Shown here piece after piece: positions 4,919 through 12,306 of a stretch of 12,613 nt of DNA. Location: NCBI GenBank assembly GCA_905373325.1, contig CAJPTB010000018.1:1-12613 (forward strand), written 5' to 3'. The position numbers and the translations under genes are program-made. A model generated the notes under the pieces. It did not search any database. It was not told the origin of the DNA and was given only the letters and a program-made list of their open reading frames with translations. Source of the stretch: an uncultured Ancrocorticia sp. GTDB taxonomy: Bacteria; Actinomycetota; Actinomycetes; Actinomycetales; Actinomycetaceae. The number at the start of each line of letters is the position of its first letter. Position 1 is the stretch's first letter.

Positions 4919-7900
4919 TCACCTCAGGCAGTTGCGGCCCAGCAGCACGCGGAGGTCGGAGAAAAGGCCCGCGCCGGGCTGGACGTAAAACTTCCTGTCC
5001 ACTTGGACCACGCTCGTCGCGTGCGGCCTGTGGATATGCATGCGAACCGGCGCGCTTCCCGGATAGCTCGAGAGGACGCGGGCCAAAGACGCCATCTGCT
5101 CCGCCGTGCACATACGCTCGGGCATCTGCAGCTCGACCGGCGAATCAGGAAGAAGATCCCCCGAGGGCAGCGTCATCTCCTGGGCCGAAAGCTGGACCGT
5201 TCCGTCGCGATCCTGCACCCGCACCTTGACGACGGCCACGGTGTCCGGCGTAAGCATCGTCGAAACCGTCTGATACGTGGCGGGGAAGAAGTTGATCTCC
5301 GCGCTGCCCGTCAGGTCCTCCAACATGATCGTCGCCCAGAGCTTGCCGTTCTTCTTCGACACCCTCGGCTGCACGGACGTGATCAGCCCCGCGAGGCTGA
5401 CGAAGCCCTCCTGGACGCTCTCTTCGTTCATGAGCCTGACGATCGTCGTGTCGGCGGCGCGATCGAGAACATGCTCCATTCCCGACAACGGATGGTCCGA
5501 GACGTAAAGTCCCAGCATGTCGCGCTCATGGTCGAGCTTCACCTTCTTGTCCCACTCCGGGATGTCAGGCACGACGACGTCGATGCCCGCGCCGAGATCG
5601 ACGTCGGCCCCTCCAAAAAGGTCGAATTGCCCGGCCGCTTCGTTCTTCTTCAGCGAGACGACGGCGTCGACCGCCTCTTCAACCTTCGCCAGAAGAGCCT
5701 TCCGCGAATACCCCATGGAATCGAACGCCCCCGCCTTGACGAGGCACTCGATGGCGCGCTTGTTGCACACCTGAAGGGGAACCTTGTCGAGGAAATCCTG
5801 GAACGACGTGAAGGCGCCCTTCTCACGCCGGGCGCCGAGGATGCCCTCGACGACGTTCGCACCCACGTTGCGCACCGCTGACAGGCCGAAACGGACCTGC
5901 TCGCCGACAGCGGAGAAGTCGGAATCGGAATCGTTGACGTCGGGAACGAGCACCGTGATGCCCATCCTGCGGCATTCACCGAGGTAGAGGGCGAGCTTGT
6001 CCTTGTTGTCCTTCTTCGACGTCAAAAGCGCGGCCATGAACTCGACCGGGTAGTTGGCCTTGAGGAAGGCCGTCCAATAGGAGATGACGCCGTAGCAAGC
6101 CGAGTGGGATTTGTTGAAAGCGTACTGGGCGAAGGGAACGAGGATCTCCCACAGCCTGTCGACGCATTCTTTCGAATACCCGTTGGCGAGCATTCCGGCG
6201 GAAAATCCCTCGAACTGCTTTTGCAGCACGTCGAGCTTCTTCTTGCCCATGGCCTTGCGCAGCGTGTCGGCTTGGCCCATTGTGAAGCCTGCGCACACCC
6301 GCGCGATTTGCATGACCTGCTCTTGGTAGACGATCAGGCCGTAGGTCGGCGCCAGAATCTCGCGCAGCGGCTCCTCGAGTTCGGGGTGGATCGGGGCGAT
6401 CTCTTGGAGCCCGTTTTTGCGCAGGGCGTAGTTCGTGTGCGAGTTCATTCCCATGGGGCCGGGGCGGTACAGCGCAGAGACGGCGGAGATGTCCTCGAAC
6501 TCCGTGGGCCGCATCTGTTTGAGCAGCGCCCGCATGCCCGAGCCGTCAAGCTGGAATACGCCGAGGGTGTCCGCCCGCTGGAGAAGCTCGAAGGTGGGTT
6601 GGTCGTCCAGCTCGATCTCCTCGATCGCCACCCGTTCCTTGCCGTTGTAGACGATGTTGTCGAGAGCGTCCTCGATCGTCGTCAGATTCGACAGCCCGAG
6701 GAAGTCCATCTTCAACACGCCCAGTTCCTCGCACAGAGGATATTCGAACTGGGTGATCGTGGCGCCGTCGGACGGGCGTTTCATGATCGGGATGACGTCC
6801 ATGAGCGGCTCGGAGCACATGAGCACGGCACAGGCGTGCACGCCCCACTGGCGCGTGAGGCCGGCCAGGCCCTGGGCCAAATCGAAGACCTTGGAGGCGT
6901 CCTGGTCGCCCGCCACAAGCTGGCGGAAATCCCCCGCCTCGACGAACCTCTCGGCCTTTTCGTTGTGGATGTCGGCTAGCGCGATGTCCTTTCCTTGGAC
7001 GGTCGGAGGGAGGGCTTTCGTCATCCGCTCCCCCATTTCGAACGGATAGCCGAGCACCCGCGCCGAATCCTTGAGCGCCTGCTTGGTTTTGATAGTTCCG
7101 AAAGTCACCACCTGGGAGACCTTCTCAGCCCCGTACTTCTTCTCGACGTACTCAATGACCTCCCCTCGCCTGCGCTCGTCGAAGTCGACGTCGATGTCAG
7201 GCATCGAAACCCGTTCGGGATTGAGGAACCTCTCGAAGAGCAGGCCGTGGCGAATCGGGTCGAGCTCAGTGATCTGCAGGGCGTAGGCCACCATCGACCC
7301 GGCGCCGGAGCCGCGCCCAGGCCCCACTCTGATCCCGTTGCGCTTGGCCCACAGGATGTAGTCGGAGACGACGAGGAAGTACCCGGGAAAGCCCATCTGC
7401 AAGATGACGCTCACCTCGTAGTCGGCGCGCTCGCGCACGTCGGCCGGAATCTTCTCGCCGAAGCGCACGTGCAGGCCGCGATCGACCTCCTTGACGAACC
7501 ACGAGGTGATGTCCTCGCCTTCGGGGACGGGAAAGACCGGCATGTAGTTCGCGCCCTCGTCGGCCGTGGTGAAGGAGACGTTGCAGCGTTCGGCGACGAG
7601 CAGGGTGTTCTCGCACGCCCCGGGAAGGTCGCCGAAAAGTTCGTGCATTTCCTCGGAGGTGCGCAAGTGGTAACCCGTGCCGTCGAAGGTGAAACGGTCC
7701 GGGTCTTGGAGCGTCGAACCGGAGTTGATGCACAGCATCGCGTCCTGGATGGGCGCGTCGCCTGCCTCGACGTAATGCGAGTCGTTCGTCGCGAGCAGAG
7801 GGGCGTCGATCTTTCGGGCGAGGTCGAGAAGCTCGTTGCGCACGCGCTTTTCGATGGCGTTGTCGTGGTCCATGACCTCGACGTAGTAGTTCTCTTTGCC

Positions 7901-8446
7901 GAACAGGTCCTGCATGCGTCCGGCCGCCTCGTAGGCTTCGTCGAACTGCCCGAGGCGCAGCCGCGTCTGGACTTCGCCGGAGGGGCACCCAGCCGTGGCG
8001 ATGAGCCCCTCGTGGTACGTCTCCAGAAGGTCCATGTCCATCCGCGGCCATTTGCCCATCTGGCCTTCGAGCGAGGCGCGCGAGTCCATGCGGAAAAGGT
8101 TGTGAAGCCCTCTGTTGTCATAGGCCAGAAGCGTCATGTGGGTGTAGGCGCCGCGTGCAGAGACGTCGTCGGCCCTCTGGCCCTCCTCGCCCCAGAGCAC
8201 CCGGTCCGAGCCGAAACGGGAGGTTCCCGGCGTCATATACGCTTCGACGCCGATGATCGGCTTGACCCCCTGGGCCTTGCACTCTTTGTAAAACTCGTAG
8301 GCCCCGAAGCAATACCCGTGGTCCGTGATCGCCACGGCCTTCTGGTTCTGGGCCTTGGCCTGGGCCACGAGCTTCTTGATCTTCGCCGCCCCGTCAAGCA
8401 TCGAATATTCGGTGTGGACGTGCAGATGCGCGAAGTCTTTGGCCAT
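4919..8446 (-). CDS. dnaE: DNA polymerase III subunit alpha (replicative polymerase, DnaE1 type)
   Basis: The 1175-residue catalytic subunit that copies the chromosome at the replication fork; the length is normal for actinobacterial DnaE1. Domains in order: PHP domain (about 5-285) starting HLHVHTEYSMLDGA; polymerase palm with GPGRGSGAGS (375-384), the two catalytic aspartates in PDIDVDFD (D417, D419) and the third in KMDFLGL (D581); fingers with HSACYGVISYWTAF; helix-hairpin-helix region; and an OB fold (about 1015-1095) before the C-terminal domain. The PHP residues that bind metals appear complete (H7/H9/H11, D18, D42-H43, E68, H103, C154, D222, H224), so this domain probably provides proofreading exonuclease activity, as shown for mycobacterial DnaE1. 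The start ATG follows a -10 element by six bases with no Shine-Dalgarno site, so the mRNA is probably leaderless. It is downstream of rluD as in many actinobacteria. Confidence 0.97.
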   Translation of the reverse strand: MAKDFAHLHVHTEYSMLDGAAKIKKLVAQAKAQNQKAVAITDHGYCFGAYEFYKECKAQGVKPIIGVEAYMTPGTSRFGSDRVLWGEEGQRADDVSARGAYTHMTLLAYDNRGLHNLFRMDSRASLEGQMGKWPRMDMDLLETYHEGLIATAGCPSGEVQTRLRLGQFDEAYEAAGRMQDLFGKENYYVEVMDHDNAIEKRVRNELLDLARKIDAPLLATNDSHYVEAGDAPIQDAMLCINSGSTLQDPDRFTFDGTGYHLRTSEEMHELFGDLPGACENTLLVAERCNVSFTTADEGANYMPVFPVPEGEDITSWFVKEVDRGLHVRFGEKIPADVRERADYEVSVILQMGFPGYFLVVSDYILWAKRNGIRVGPGRGSGAGSMVAYALQITELDPIRHGLLFERFLNPERVSMPDIDVDFDERRRGEVIEYVEKKYGAEKVSQVVTFGTIKTKQALKDSARVLGYPFEMGERMTKALPPTVQGKDIALADIHNEKAERFVEAGDFRQLVAGDQDASKVFDLAQGLAGLTRQWGVHACAVLMCSEPLMDVIPIMKRPSDGATITQFEYPLCEELGVLKMDFLGLSNLTTIEDALDNIVYNGKERVAIEEIELDDQPTFELLQRADTLGVFQLDGSGMRALLKQMRPTEFEDISAVSALYRPGPMGMNSHTNYALRKNGLQEIAPIHPELEEPLREILAPTYGLIVYQEQVMQIARVCAGFTMGQADTLRKAMGKKKLDVLQKQFEGFSAGMLANGYSKECVDRLWEILVPFAQYAFNKSHSACYGVISYWTAFLKANYPVEFMAALLTSKKDNKDKLALYLGECRRMGITVLVPDVNDSDSDFSAVGEQVRFGLSAVRNVGANVVEGILGARREKGAFTSFQDFLDKVPLQVCNKRAIECLVKAGAFDSMGYSRKALLAKVEEAVDAVVSLKKNEAAGQFDLFGGADVDLGAGIDVVVPDIPEWDKKVKLDHERDMLGLYVSDHPLSGMEHVLDRAADTTIVRLMNEESVQEGFVSLAGLITSVQPRVSKKNGKLWATIMLEDLTGSAEINFFPATYQTVSTMLTPDTVAVVKVRVQDRDGTVQLSAQEMTLPSGDLLPDSPVELQMPERMCTAEQMASLARVLSSYPGSAPVRMHIHRPHATSVVQVDRKFYVQPGAGLFSDLRVLLGRNCLR

Positions 8447-8452
8447 GGGGCC

Positions 8453-8458
8453 AGTCTA
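8453..8458 (-). promoter_or_regulatory. Candidate -10 element (TAGACT) for a leaderless dnaE transcript
   Basis: On the minus strand TAGACT ends six bases (GGCCCC) before the dnaE ATG, so transcription should start at the A of the start codon. TAGACT is a common actinobacterial -10 form. No Shine-Dalgarno sequence precedes the ATG. The -35 region is not recognisable. The geometry is the same as at the DedA-like gene. Confidence 0.6.
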
Positions 8459-8488
8459 CGCGGAGCGTCCGCCACTCGCCTCAGGACG

Positions 8489-8524
8489 CGGCCGCCTTCG
8501 CCGAGAGAAGAGAATCGGCGGCCG
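8489..8524. repeat. 8-base perfect inverted repeat upstream of the dnaE promoter
   Basis: CGGCCGCC at 8489-8496 pairs with GGCGGCCG at 8517-8524 across a 20-base loop, and an alternative inner pairing (CGCCGA with TCGGCG) exists. It lies upstream of the proposed dnaE -10 element, so it would be in read-through RNA from rluD rather than in dnaE mRNA. It may be a second termination barrier. Confidence 0.45.
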
Positions 8525-8553
8525 AACACACTTGCGACAAAAGGGGTTCTCCA

Positions 8554-8581
8554 GGCGGAATCCGCCGTCCGGAGGCTCCGG
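8554..8581 (-). terminator. Tandem hairpins, probable terminator after rluD
   Basis: Two adjacent near-palindromes, GGCGGAATCCGCC (8554-8566) and CCGGAGGCTCCGG (8569-8581), lie 27 bases past the rluD stop codon on the minus strand. Each forms a GC-only or nearly GC-only stem, and in the direction of transcription they are followed after about a dozen bases by TTTT. They probably end the lspA-rluD transcript before the separate dnaE promoter. Confidence 0.5.
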
Positions 8582-8608
8582 CGGCACGATGCCCGACAGC
8601 CGGGTTTC

Positions 8609-9538
8609 TCAACGGAAGACGCCCTCGCGCATCGCCTCGAGCGAGCTTCGCAAATCCTCCGGATACGGAGAGGCGAAGGCGACCCACTCCCCCGACGTCG
8701 GATGCTCGAATCCCAGGCGGACGGCGTGAAGCCATTGCCGCGCAAGGCCGAGCTTCGCCGAGAGCGTCGGATCTGCCCCGTACATGTCGTCGCCGACGCA
8801 CGGATGCGACATCGCCGACATATGGACCCGAATCTGATGCGTCCGGCCCGTCTCCAGACGGACCTCCAGCAAGCTCGCGCCGGCCGTCGCTTCGAGGGCC
8901 TCGTAGTGGGTGACGCTCGGGCGCCCGTCGGCGCGCACGCCCATCTTCCACTGGCGCCGAGTGTCGCGGCCGATGGGGGCTTCGATCGTTCCCGACATCG
9001 GATCGGGATGGCCCTGCACCAGCGCATGGTAGACCTTCTCGACGGTCCGGTCTCGAAAGGCGCGCTTGAGCGCCGAGTAGGCGGCCTCCGATTTGGCGAC
9101 CACCATGCAGCCGGTCGTTCCGACGTCCAGCCTGTGGACGATGCCCTTCCGCTCCTGGGGGCCATGCGTGGTAAGTTTCACGCCTTCGGCCATGAGGGTT
9201 CCAAGCACGTCCGGGCCCTCGAAGTTGAGCGAGGGATGGGCCGCCATGCCCGCGGGCTTGTCGACGACGACGAGGTCCTCATCCTCGTAGAGCCTGACGA
9301 TCCCCTCTGCCGAAGGCCGCGGCTCCAGCGACGGCGGGTCTGGGACGAGGATCTCCAGAACTGCCCCGGAGGGGACACGGTCGGATTTGGAGGCGACCGC
9401 CCCGTCTATCCATGCCTCGCCCTTCTGGACTGCCGCGGCGCAAACGCTCCGGGACAGGCCGGTCATTCGGGAAAGGACGGAGTCGACCCTGTCCCCGGCC
9501 AGCCCGTCGGGGACCGGGTAGAAGCGCCTTTCAGGCAT
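8609..9538 (-). CDS. rluD: Ribosomal large-subunit pseudouridine synthase, RluA/RluD family
   Basis: A 309-residue enzyme that would convert uridines to pseudouridine in 23S rRNA. An N-terminal S4 domain (about residues 14-75) is followed by the catalytic domain with DLVVVDKPAGMAAHP and the signature HRLDVGTTG, whose aspartate (D138 from this start) is the catalytic residue. The family motif RLETGRTHQIRVH also lies in this domain. ATG 9538 is chosen because the residues before it (26 more from ATG 9616) do not resemble family sequence and because this start overlaps the lspA stop by eight bases, typical of coupling. The ribosome-binding site is weak (GGGA, 12 bases away), so translation probably depends on lspA. 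The exact target uridines cannot be told from sequence. Confidence 0.93.
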   Translation of the reverse strand: MPERRFYPVPDGLAGDRVDSVLSRMTGLSRSVCAAAVQKGEAWIDGAVASKSDRVPSGAVLEILVPDPPSLEPRPSAEGIVRLYEDEDLVVVDKPAGMAAHPSLNFEGPDVLGTLMAEGVKLTTHGPQERKGIVHRLDVGTTGCMVVAKSEAAYSALKRAFRDRTVEKVYHALVQGHPDPMSGTIEAPIGRDTRRQWKMGVRADGRPSVTHYEALEATAGASLLEVRLETGRTHQIRVHMSAMSHPCVGDDMYGADPTLSAKLGLARQWLHAVRLGFEHPTSGEWVAFASPYPEDLRSSLEAMREGVFR

Positions 9539-10289
9539 GCCCGAGATTGTCCCGTCGAGCTGAGAGCCCAGCGTTTTCACCCGCCCCGTCGGGCTCTTCG
9601 GCGTCGGAGATCGCATCCTCGCCCGTCCCGCCCGAGCTCAGACGCGCCGCAGCGCCGTCTTCGGCTGTGACCGCAGCGCCGTCTTCGGCTGTGACCGGGA
9701 CGCCTTCGCCCGGGCGCCTCGCCTCCGCAACGCCGTCGGCTTGGCCTTCGCGGCCCTCCCCGGCATCGGCCTCGCCCGCCTGTTCGCCTTTGTGCCCTGG
9801 CTCCCCGTCAAAAGGCACGGAAAACCAAGAGAAAACGACGATGACGACGATCCCGAGAACGAGTGCGATATCCGCCACATTTCCGATGAACCAACGCCCG
9901 TAGGCGATGAAATCGACGACGTGGCCGCGGCCGAAGCCCGGCTGTCGAAAGAGCCTGTCGACGAGATTGCCCGCCGCTCCGCCCCATACGACCCCCAGCG
10001 TGATCGTCCATGGGCGCGACGACGTGCGCCTGATCCACAGCGGAAGGGCGAGGACCACCACCGCCGCGACGGCGGTGAAGATCCACGTGGAACCGGTGAG
10101 AAAGGAGAATGCCGCCCCGGGGTTGAAGTGCAGCTCGAGACCCAGAAGGTCGCCGAAAAGGGGACGGCGCGCGCCGTCGCCCAACGACGAGAGAGCCCAT
10201 TGTTTGGTCGCCTGATCGATGGCGACCGTGAGAAGGCCGACGACGATTGCCCACATCATCAGCCGGCCCGCTTTGTGTGCCGTGCTCAT
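9531..10289 (-). CDS. lspA: Lipoprotein signal peptidase (signal peptidase II) with long C-terminal tail
   Basis: An inner-membrane aspartic protease that cleaves the signal peptide of lipoproteins after lipid attachment. Four membrane helices lie within residues 10-157. The two catalytic aspartates are D111 in GNLVDRLF and D140 in NVADIALVLG, and FNPGAAFSF is the conserved third motif. The usual length is 160-200 residues; this protein has 252 because of a hydrophilic, Glu/Gly/Ala-rich tail from about residue 160, which includes a perfectly repeated 8-residue unit (VTAEDGAA). ATG 10289 is supported by AGGA eight bases upstream (10298-10301). It overlaps rluD at its 3' end. The tail has no recognised domain and is probably disordered in the cytoplasm. 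Confidence 0.95.
   Translation of the reverse strand: MSTAHKAGRLMMWAIVVGLLTVAIDQATKQWALSSLGDGARRPLFGDLLGLELHFNPGAAFSFLTGSTWIFTAVAAVVVLALPLWIRRTSSRPWTITLGVVWGGAAGNLVDRLFRQPGFGRGHVVDFIAYGRWFIGNVADIALVLGIVVIVVFSWFSVPFDGEPGHKGEQAGEADAGEGREGQADGVAEARRPGEGVPVTAEDGAAVTAEDGAAARLSSGGTGEDAISDAEEPDGAGENAGLSARRDNLGHA
9649..9696. repeat. Perfect 24-base tandem duplication in the lspA tail
   Basis: The 24 bases at 9649-9672 are repeated without a mismatch at 9673-9696. The unit is a multiple of three and keeps the frame, adding one copy of the residues VTAEDGAA. Perfect identity suggests a recent or slippage-prone duplication that may vary between strains. Confidence 0.9.
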
Positions 10290-10305
10290 TCGGTATGTCC
10301 TACGC

Positions 10306-10338
10306 CGAACGGCGGCAGCCCGCAGCTGCCGCCGTTCG
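10306..10338 (-). terminator. Perfect 13-base-pair hairpin between divIVA and lspA
   Basis: CGAACGGCGGCAG at 10306-10318 is the exact reverse complement of 10326-10338, with a 7-base loop. It begins 11 bases past the divIVA stop. The stem is strong enough for termination, but no T-run follows, so it may act as a factor-assisted terminator, an mRNA 3' stabiliser, or a partial barrier that sets the divIVA:lspA ratio. It ends only a few bases before the lspA ribosome-binding site. Confidence 0.65.
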
Positions 10339-10349
10339 CCCGTTCAGGC

Positions 10350-10952
10350 TCAGCGCTGATCCGACGAGGGCGTGGAACCCGATTCGACGTCGGCCAAGAG
10401 CGACTCGAGGTAGCTCTTGAGGCGAGTGCGGTAATCCCGCTCGAAGTCTCGAAGCTCCGAAATCTTACGCTCGAGAAGCCCGCGCTCCTGCTCCAGCTGG
10501 GTGAGCGTGCGGTTGTGCTGCTCCTCCGCTTCGGCAATGATCCGCTGGCTCTCGGCATTGGCCTCGGCGAGGATGCGATCGGCCTCGGCCTTTCCATCGC
10601 TGATGTACTTGTCATGCAGCTGTTGGGCCAGGGCGAGCATGCCTGCGACGGCGTTGGTGTCGCCGCCTCCAGCAGCGCCGCCTCCAACCGGCGCGAAGGA
10701 GGCCGTGGTCGCCGCAGAGAACGGGGCCTCGCCGCGCCCAGTGGCGGCGCCGGAGTTCTCCAGCTCGGCGATACGAGCTTGAGCCTTCTTCAGCTCGTTT
10801 TCCAGCTCAGCCTTCTGGGCGGTGAGCTGGGCGATGGTTTCGGCAACTTCGTCGAGGAAGAAGTCGACCTGGTCAAGGTCGTATCCCTCCTCGATTGAGC
10901 TCGGTGCCTTGAAGCGTGCATTCAGGACATCGGATTCAGTCAGCAGCGCCAT
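10350..10952 (-). CDS. divIVA: DivIVA-domain protein (Wag31-like polar growth and division protein)
   Basis: A 200-residue cytoplasmic coiled-coil scaffold that recognises curved membrane at poles and septa and directs cell-wall growth in actinobacteria. Residues 1-65 hold the DivIVA N-terminal domain (LLTESDVLNARFKAP, GYDLDQVDFFLDEV) and the first coiled coil. A glycine/alanine-rich linker spans about 67-105, and a second coiled coil covers about 106-190. Start ATG 10952 is chosen over an ATG 29 codons upstream because MALLTESDV aligns with the family N-terminus and AGAGGTG lies nine bases ahead of it. Unlike many actinobacteria, it is not directly behind yggT: 659 bases intervene. The hairpin behind it suggests its own transcript. 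Loss would probably be lethal or shape-altering, by analogy with Wag31. Confidence 0.93.
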   Translation of the reverse strand: MALLTESDVLNARFKAPSSIEEGYDLDQVDFFLDEVAETIAQLTAQKAELENELKKAQARIAELENSGAATGRGEAPFSAATTASFAPVGGGAAGGGDTNAVAGMLALAQQLHDKYISDGKAEADRILAEANAESQRIIAEAEEQHNRTLTQLEQERGLLERKISELRDFERDYRTRLKSYLESLLADVESGSTPSSDQR

Positions 10953-10961
10953 GTGTGTATT

Positions 10962-10968
10962 CACCTCT
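10962..10968 (-). promoter_or_regulatory. Shine-Dalgarno AGAGGTG that fixes the divIVA start
   Basis: On the minus strand AGAGGTG lies nine bases before ATG 10952. The longer in-frame start upstream has no such site, so this decides the start. Confidence 0.7.
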
Positions 10969-11041
10969 GTGTTTTGGTACGTATTCCTCAGCGGGCAAAA
11001 ACGCCGCCTACAGGGATACGTTACCCGAAATGGTGCCAATG

Positions 11042-11054
11042 TTCACCGTGTGAA
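11042..11054. promoter_or_regulatory. Operator-like palindrome TTCACCGTGTGAA upstream of divIVA
   Basis: Five-base arms TTCAC and GTGAA flank a 3-base centre, about 90 bases ahead of the divIVA start. The symmetry is that of a site for a dimeric repressor. A single short palindrome can arise by chance and no regulator is named. Confidence 0.25.
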
Positions 11055-11427
11055 TGGTGCTGCATCTCTGCAAGCCTTTGCCGCGAGCGAAACGTCAACG
11101 GATCAATCCGCGAAATCGCAGGCAAAAGTCGATGTTTGTCGATGGCGGGAAGAGTGAGTCCTTCCCAAAAAAAACTCAAAGCGAAGACGAGGGCGGCGAG
11201 CGCCGAGCCTGCGCTCGCATGCGGGGTCGGGGTTCGCCGTTCGAACGCCGTTCCTCCGCGGGGCGCCATCGATTCCGCGCGCGCTCAACGACGAAGCCGG
11301 GCCGCAAGCTCAAAAAGACGCCCGCGTCCACGCCCCACGCCGCCTGGGCTCGAGTCGATGTTCACTCTGCGCGAAGCTTCAGGCCAAGCCGACCAGGACG
11401 GTACGGCCTGGCACGCCTGGCCGGGTT

Positions 11428-11475
11428 CGAAGCGACGAACGCAACACGATCCGTTGGACGCGAAACGTCGCTTCG
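11428..11475. repeat. 10-base perfect inverted repeat in the yggT-divIVA gap
   Basis: CGAAGCGACG (11428-11437) pairs exactly with CGTCGCTTCG (11466-11475). The 28-base loop can form an inner CAAC/GTTG stem, giving a two-part hairpin. It could be part of a structured RNA ahead of divIVA. Confidence 0.45.
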
Positions 11476-11504
11476 GCCGAGGAACACCGAGCGAGTCTCG
11501 CTGC

Positions 11505-11518
11505 CGCGGCATGCCGCG
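11505..11518. repeat. 14-base perfect palindrome
   Basis: CGCGGCATGCCGCG reads the same on both strands. It lies next to a second small palindrome, AGCGAGTCTCGCT (11490-11502). Either could be a protein-binding site; high GC raises the chance of coincidence. Confidence 0.35.
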
Positions 11519-11559
11519 CTTCGACGATTCTCGGCGCTCAAAGGCCTTTCAGTTGCACG

Positions 11560-11591
11560 ACAGCCGCCCGGGCGATTGCGCAGGCGGCTGT
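11560..11591 (-). terminator. 9-base-pair hairpin, probable terminator after yggT
   Basis: ACAGCCGCC (11560-11568) pairs with GGCGGCTGT (11583-11591) across 14 bases. On the minus strand it starts 20 bases past the yggT stop codon. There is no T-run, but stems of this kind commonly end transcripts in GC-rich actinobacteria. It would isolate the sepF-yggT transcript from divIVA. Confidence 0.5.
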
Positions 11592-11611
11592 TCTGGGCGG
11601 GCCTTAGGAGG

Positions 11612-11899
11612 CTAAACAAACTGCTGGAGCAGCCTTCCGAGAATCCCAAGGCCCAAAATGACGATGAGAAAAGCCATGTCGAAGGCCACGGGCCCCAGAC
11701 GCAGGGGCGGAACGTACCTGCCGATGAAGCGCAAGGGAGGATCCGTGGCTTTGTAGACGATGTTGACGGCGACGAGGGCGAAGCCCCTCGGGTTCCAGTC
11801 CCGCAGGATCATGGACACGATATCGATGACGACCCTCGCAAGGAGGAGGACCATGTAGAACTGGATGAAAAGAAGAAGTATGCCGACGGCGATTTTCAT
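11612..11899 (-). CDS. yggT: YggT-family membrane protein
   Basis: A 95-residue protein with two hydrophobic regions (about residues 2-31 and 70-93) joined by a segment with the family pattern ATDPPLRFIGRYVPPLRLGPVAFD. YggT proteins are found next to sepF and divIVA in actinobacteria and firmicutes. They are thought to act in envelope or division processes; the molecular role is not established. The ATG shares its first base with the last base of the sepF stop codon (TGATG), so translation is coupled to sepF. Length and content are normal for the family. Confidence 0.92.
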   Translation of the reverse strand: MKIAVGILLLFIQFYMVLLLARVVIDIVSMILRDWNPRGFALVAVNIVYKATDPPLRFIGRYVPPLRLGPVAFDMAFLIVILGLGILGRLLQQFV

Positions 11900-12306
11900 C
11901 AGAAAGCGGGGGCGCCGCCTGCCGCAGCGTGCTCGTCCATCGTCACTGTGTGAGGAGTCATGAGGAGGACGTCCTCAGAGACCTTGTTGAGCTGGCCTTC
12001 GAGGCCGAAGCACAGGCCAAGCGCGAAGTCGACGATTCGCTTTCGCGACTCGGTGTCGGTCTCCGTCAGGTTGAGGATGACGGGAAGGCCGGAGCGATAC
12101 TGCTCAGCGAAAGCTCGGACCTCGGAAAAGGAGGTCGGGTGCACCGTCACGATGCGGGCAAGCTGAGGAACAGACGGAACCGAGCGAATGGGCGAGACGT
12201 CGGCGTCAAGGCGCTCCTCGTCGTCGTACTCCTCGTACCCGTCCTCGTATTCGTCGTATTCGTCGCTCAGCGTCGACCTGTCAACGAAGCGTTGGAACAT
12301 TCCCAT
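11899..12306 (-). CDS. sepF: Cell division protein SepF
   Basis: A 135-residue protein that tethers FtsZ filaments to the membrane at the division site and is the main FtsZ anchor in actinobacteria lacking FtsA. A short N-terminal amphipathic segment (MGMFQRFVD) is followed by a very acidic tyrosine-rich linker (about 15-37). The SepF domain (about 50-120) contains VHPTSFSEVRAFAEQYRSGLPVILNL and RIVDFALGLCFGLEG. ATG 12306 is chosen because AAAGAG lies eight bases upstream (12315-12320) and the longer start adds residues (MDGVRPASERDIG) unlike the family. An ATG two codons later (12300) is possible. It sits directly after pgeF with no yggS between, and its stop overlaps yggT. Confidence 0.93.
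   Translation of the reverse strand: MGMFQRFVDRSTLSDEYDEYEDGYEEYDDEERLDADVSPIRSVPSVPQLARIVTVHPTSFSEVRAFAEQYRSGLPVILNLTETDTESRKRIVDFALGLCFGLEGQLNKVSEDVLLMTPHTVTMDEHAAAGGAPAF

Larger units (their letters stand above)
10953..11611. other. 659-base gene-free stretch upstream of divIVA
   Basis: The stretch separates yggT from divIVA. Short open frames exist on both strands, including 82 and 75 residues on the minus strand, but none has a ribosome-binding site or a recognisable protein. It holds a probable terminator near yggT, a 10-base inverted repeat (11428-11437 with 11466-11475), a 14-base palindrome (CGCGGCATGCCGCG, 11505-11518) and an operator-like palindrome at 11042-11054. It probably carries the divIVA promoter. 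A structured leader RNA or small RNA is possible but unproven. Confidence 0.6.

Noticed and set aside
4895..5881. 328-codon plus-strand open frame
   Set aside because: Antisense to the C-terminal part of dnaE, with shadow-type composition and no ribosome-binding site.
6995..9670. 891-codon open frame on the plus strand
   Set aside because: It runs antisense to dnaE and rluD, both of which have clear catalytic motifs. Its protein is rich in Arg, His and Val without any recognisable domain, a typical shadow frame in GC-rich DNA.
9741..10898. 385-codon plus-strand open frame
   Set aside because: Antisense to lspA and divIVA. The opposite strand carries the real motifs (catalytic Asp of LspA, DivIVA domain).
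11419..11437. T-loop-like GGTTCGAA suggesting a tRNA
   Set aside because: The flanking five-base arms do not pair on either strand, and no acceptor, D or anticodon stem is present.
11054..11953. 299-codon plus-strand open frame across the divIVA-yggT gap
   Set aside because: It continues antisense through yggT into sepF, is extremely Arg-rich and has no start signal.
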